Shown here piece after piece: positions 21,840-24,617 of a stretch of DNA of 24,617 bases. The stretch covers positions 1 through 24,617 of the forward strand of contig QOAM01000093.1 of assembly GCA_003978075.1 (NCBI GenBank). The letters are read 5' to 3'. The stretch comes from Thermodesulfatator sp. GTDB lineage: Bacteria; Desulfobacterota; Thermodesulfobacteria; Thermodesulfobacteriales; Thermodesulfobacteriaceae. A program made the position numbers and the translations under genes. The notes under the pieces were generated by a model. That model worked only from the letters and a program-made list of their open reading frames with translations, ran no database searches and was not told the DNA's origin. The number at the start of each line of letters is the position of its first letter. Position 1 is the first letter of the stretch.

Positions 21840-22718
21840 TTAAGCCTTCTTCAAGGCCTCCGCTCCACCCACGATGTCCATGAGCTCCTTAGTAATAGAG
21901 GCCTGACGAGTCTTGTTAAAGAGCAGGGTAAGATCACGCACCATATCCCCACAGGCCCGCGTGGCGTTGTCCATGGCCGTCATACGCGCCGCCTGTTCAC
22001 TCACCGCGGTCTCCAACATGGCCGCAAAGACCCGCGTGTTTACATACATGGGAAGGATCTGGTCCAACAACTCCTCCGGAGAAGGCTCATAAATAGGAGC
22101 CCCCTCAAAAGGCTTCTCCTCCGCTCCCCCCTCTTCCATGCTCAAAGGCAAAAGCTTCTCCCTCTTCGGGATCTGGCGCACCACATTCACAAAATAACCG
22201 TAAATGAGATAAACCTCATCAATCTCTCCGTCCAAAAAGGCCCGCATGGCCCGCCGGGCAATGGTCCGCGCATCCTGCATCAACACCCGCCCCATCACAT
22301 CCGTGTAAGCTTCCAACACCTCCGCCCGCTTCTGAAAATACTGCGCCCCCTTTCGCCCCACACAGATAAACTTCACCTGCTGACCCTCGCGAGACCTCTC
22401 CTCCACAAACTTCTCCGCCTCTTTAATGAGGTTGGCGTTGAAGGCCCCACAGAGCCCTCGATCAGCCGTCACCAAAATAAGCCCCACATTCCGAACTTCG
22501 CGCACCTCCATTAGGGGAAACTGCGAGGCCTGTACCGTCCCACTGCTCATTAACTCCCGAATAACTTCCCGGTACTTCTCCCCGTAAGGGCGGAACTTCT
22601 CCAGCCGCGCCTGCGCTCCCCGCAACTTAGCCGCGGCCACCATGTTCATGGCCCGCGTAATCTGGCCAATCTTCTTTACCGCCTCTATCTTCCGCCGAAT
22701 GTCTCGCAAATTAGGCAT
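21840..22718 (-). CDS. atpG: ATP synthase F1 subunit gamma
   Basis: Gamma is the rotating central shaft of F1. The 292-residue protein has the N-terminal coiled-coil helix (RDIRRKIEAVKKIGQITRAM, NMVAAAKLRGAQ), the Rossmann-like middle with LILVTADRGLCGAFNANLIK, and the C-terminal helix with RMTAMDNATRACGDMV and LFNKTRQASITKELMDIVGG. All three are family signatures. It lies 11 bases after atpA and has normal length. Confidence 0.97.
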   Translation of the reverse strand: MPNLRDIRRKIEAVKKIGQITRAMNMVAAAKLRGAQARLEKFRPYGEKYREVIRELMSSGTVQASQFPLMEVREVRNVGLILVTADRGLCGAFNANLIKEAEKFVEERSREGQQVKFICVGRKGAQYFQKRAEVLEAYTDVMGRVLMQDARTIARRAMRAFLDGEIDEVYLIYGYFVNVVRQIPKREKLLPLSMEEGGAEEKPFEGAPIYEPSPEELLDQILPMYVNTRVFAAMLETAVSEQAARMTAMDNATRACGDMVRDLTLLFNKTRQASITKELMDIVGGAEALKKA

Positions 22719-22729
22719 CGCTCCACCCC

Positions 22730-24274
22730 TTACGGCACGGCAACAGGCTCAATATTGTAATTCTTCTTGAACTCCTCGTTAAACTCCTTCATAGCCGTGT
22801 GCATCTTCTCTTCTAGCTCCGAACTAATCTCCTGCTTTTCCTTAATCTCCTTATAAATCTCCGGATAACGGCTCTCGATAAACTGATAGAGCTCCCGCTC
22901 GTAATCCGCCAATACCTCCAGAGGCATCTCGTCTAAATAACCACGCGTACCGGCAAAGAGGATGCAGACCTGCTTTTCCACCGGAAGCGGCTGATACTGA
23001 GGCTGTTTCAGGATCTCGGTCAACCGAGCCCCTCGATGGAGCACTCGCTGCGTGGCCCGGTCGAGCTCCGACCCAAACTGGGCAAAAGCCGCCAGCTCCC
23101 GGTACTGGGCCAACTCCAAACGCAACCTTCCTGCCACCTGCTTCATGGCCTTAATCTGAGCCGCACCCCCCACACGAGATACCGAAAGCCCTACGTTAAT
23201 GGCCGGCCGGATACCAGCAAAGAAGAGACCCGGCTCCAGATAGACCTGCCCGTCGGTAATGGAGATCACATTGGTGGGAATATAGGCGGAGACGTCACCC
23301 TGTAGCGTCTCAATGATGGGAAGCGCCGTGAGAGACCCACCCCCATGCTCCTCATTCAATTTGGCCGCCCGCTCCAAGAGACGCGAGTGGTTGTAAAAGA
23401 TGTCTCCCGGATAGGCCTCCCGCCCCGGAGGACGCCGCAAGAGGAGCGAAACCTCCCGGTAGGCATTGGCCTGCTTAGAAAGGTCGTCGTAGATGATCAG
23501 GGCATGCCGGCCAGAATCGCGGAAATATTCTCCCATGGCACACCCGGCATAAGGACCAATGTACTGAAGAGTAGCCGGGTCAGAGGCACAGGCCACCACC
23601 ACTGTGGTGTATTCCATGGCCCCATACCTGCGGAGAGTCTCCACAATCTGGGCTACCGTGGACTTCTTCTGCCCCACCGCCACATAGATACAGTACACAT
23701 CAGTGTCTTTCTGGGCCAGGATGGCGTCGATACAGATAGCCGTCTTTCCGGTCTGCCGGTCGCCGATAATTAGCTCCCGCTGCCCCCGCCCGATAGGGGT
23801 CATGGCGTCAATGGCCTTAATACCGGTGTACATGGGCTCATGCACCGGCCGGCGGGCAATAATCCCCGGGGCCTTAAGCTCAATCCGCCGGAACTCCTTG
23901 GCCTGGATAGGCCCCTTCCCGTCGAGCGGCCGCCCCAAGGGGTCCACCACCCGGCCGATCACCGCCTCCCCTACCGGGACCTCCGCGATACGGCCCGTGC
24001 GCTTGGCAATGTCCCCCTCTTTGATCTTGGTGGCATCTCCCATGATGGGGACACCCACATTGTCAAACTCCAGGTTGAGGGCCACCCCCATCTCTCCGCC
24101 CGGGAGCTCAATCAGCTCCATGGCCTGGCAGTTGCGCAGACCATAGATCCGGGCCACTCCGTCACCCACATAGATCACTACCCCCATCTCGTTGAGGTCG
24201 ACCTTCTTTTCGTATTCCTCAATCCTCTTTTTAATCAGATCACTAATTTCTTCGGCTCTAATTCCTTGCTCCAT
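22730..24274 (-). CDS. atpA: ATP synthase F1 subunit alpha
   Basis: Alpha holds the regulatory, non-catalytic nucleotide sites and supplies the arginine finger. The 514-residue protein shows the beta-barrel start (GVVIYVGDGVARIYGL), the P-loop GDRQTGKT (171-178), PGREAYPGDIFYNHSRLLER and GLSVSRVGGAAQIKAMK with the conserved arginine finger. It starts one base after the atpH stop and is followed by atpG, the usual atpH-A-G-D-C order. The C-terminal helical domain is complete. Confidence 0.98.
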   Translation of the reverse strand: MEQGIRAEEISDLIKKRIEEYEKKVDLNEMGVVIYVGDGVARIYGLRNCQAMELIELPGGEMGVALNLEFDNVGVPIMGDATKIKEGDIAKRTGRIAEVPVGEAVIGRVVDPLGRPLDGKGPIQAKEFRRIELKAPGIIARRPVHEPMYTGIKAIDAMTPIGRGQRELIIGDRQTGKTAICIDAILAQKDTDVYCIYVAVGQKKSTVAQIVETLRRYGAMEYTTVVVACASDPATLQYIGPYAGCAMGEYFRDSGRHALIIYDDLSKQANAYREVSLLLRRPPGREAYPGDIFYNHSRLLERAAKLNEEHGGGSLTALPIIETLQGDVSAYIPTNVISITDGQVYLEPGLFFAGIRPAINVGLSVSRVGGAAQIKAMKQVAGRLRLELAQYRELAAFAQFGSELDRATQRVLHRGARLTEILKQPQYQPLPVEKQVCILFAGTRGYLDEMPLEVLADYERELYQFIESRYPEIYKEIKEKQEISSELEEKMHTAMKEFNEEFKKNYNIEPVAVP

Positions 24275-24275
24275 C

Positions 24276-24617
24276 TTAGGCCACCTCTCCTCTTATTATG
24301 GATTCTTTAAAGGCCTCAAGCTGGGTCCGGACGCTACCGTCCAGGACCAAATCACCAATACGCACCACCAAGCCCCCCAAAAGCTCAGGGGCCTCGAATA
24401 CCTGAAGCTTGATCTCTTTGCCCACCAACTTCTTGAGGGCCTCCGCCAGCCGAGCCTTCTCCTCCTCCCCTAAAGAATAGGCCGCACGCACCTCCGCCCG
24501 CACTATACCCCGCTCCTCATCTACCAACTGCTCGTAGGCCTCAATAATAGCCTGAATGTATTGAATGCGCTTCTTTTCTACAAGCAGCCTCAAAAAACGG
24601 GCCACTTCCTCGTCTAC
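24276..24617 (-). CDS. atpH: ATP synthase F1 subunit delta, C-terminal part (gene enters from outside the window)
   Basis: The last 113 residues of the delta subunit are present and the frame is open to the window edge, so the N-terminal third is missing. Typical features are VARFLRLLVEKKRIQYIQAI, the EVRAAYSLGEEEKARLAEAL helix and the C-terminal domain with LVGKEIKLQVFEAPELLGG and VLDGSVRTQLEAFK. Delta joins F1 to the peripheral stalk. The GTG at 24605 is an internal valine codon, not a start. It ends one base before atpA. Confidence 0.95.
   Translation of the reverse strand, partial: VDEEVARFLRLLVEKKRIQYIQAIIEAYEQLVDEERGIVRAEVRAAYSLGEEEKARLAEALKKLVGKEIKLQVFEAPELLGGLVVRIGDLVLDGSVRTQLEAFKESIIRGEVA

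Noticed and set aside
1..24617. CRISPR arrays, insertion sequences, att sites or prophage genes
   Set aside because: No spaced direct repeats, transposase, integrase or phage-like protein was seen on either strand.

Overview
The window reads as a compact stretch of chromosome from a thermophilic, anaerobic-type bacterium, most likely Thermodesulfobacteriota (Thermosulfurimonas/Thermodesulfatator-like). That placement is an inference. It rests on moderately high GC with Arg/Leu/Glu-rich proteins, LL-diaminopimelate aminotransferase, inositol-3-phosphate synthase (phosphatidylinositol lipids are known in this group), SelA, and very tight packing with many overlapping genes. No phage, transposase, CRISPR array or obvious recent island is visible. 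Nearly all genes lie on the minus strand; rlmN, cysC, rlmH and a secreted FlgT-C/VCBS-like protein are on plus.

Layout. 1-335: 5' part of a coiled-coil, porin-like outer-membrane protein gene that runs out of the window. 550-1614: rlmN. 4246-1599 (minus): promoter, tRNA-Val(CAC), a probable S6:S18 leader, then rpsF-rpsR-rplI-dnaB. 4340-4915: Yip1-family membrane protein, followed by a 50-nt nested hairpin. 5202-5807: cysC. 8797-5927 (minus): ino1-dapL-folK, where folK lacks a standard start codon. 12711-9103 (minus): selA, a TPR protein with a possible degenerate GGDEF-like segment, and an MBL hydrolase, all overlapping. 12730-13188: rlmH. 16330-13176 (minus): prmA, CGGC-like protein, ribE, scpB, an unknown gene, cutA. 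16396-18165: secreted FlgT-C/VCBS protein. 19765-18155 (minus): PEBP, zinc-ribbon protein, ATP-grasp ligase. 24617-19873 (minus): atpH (partial)-atpA-atpG-atpD-atpC, closed by a clear intrinsic terminator.

Most of the content is housekeeping: ribosome assembly and rRNA/protein modification (rpsF, rpsR, rplI, rlmN, rlmH, prmA), replication and chromosome segregation (dnaB, scpB), cofactors (folK, ribE, selA, cysC), lysine/cell wall (dapL), lipid or solute inositol (ino1) and energy (F1 ATP synthase). The less understood parts are the zinc-ribbon/ATP-grasp pair, the FlgT-C/VCBS exoprotein facing it, the TPR protein downstream of selA, and the unknown gene between scpB and cutA. I do not see convincing evidence for a complete new multi-gene system. 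The zinc-ribbon/ATP-grasp pair and the selA-TPR-MBL cluster are the best candidates.
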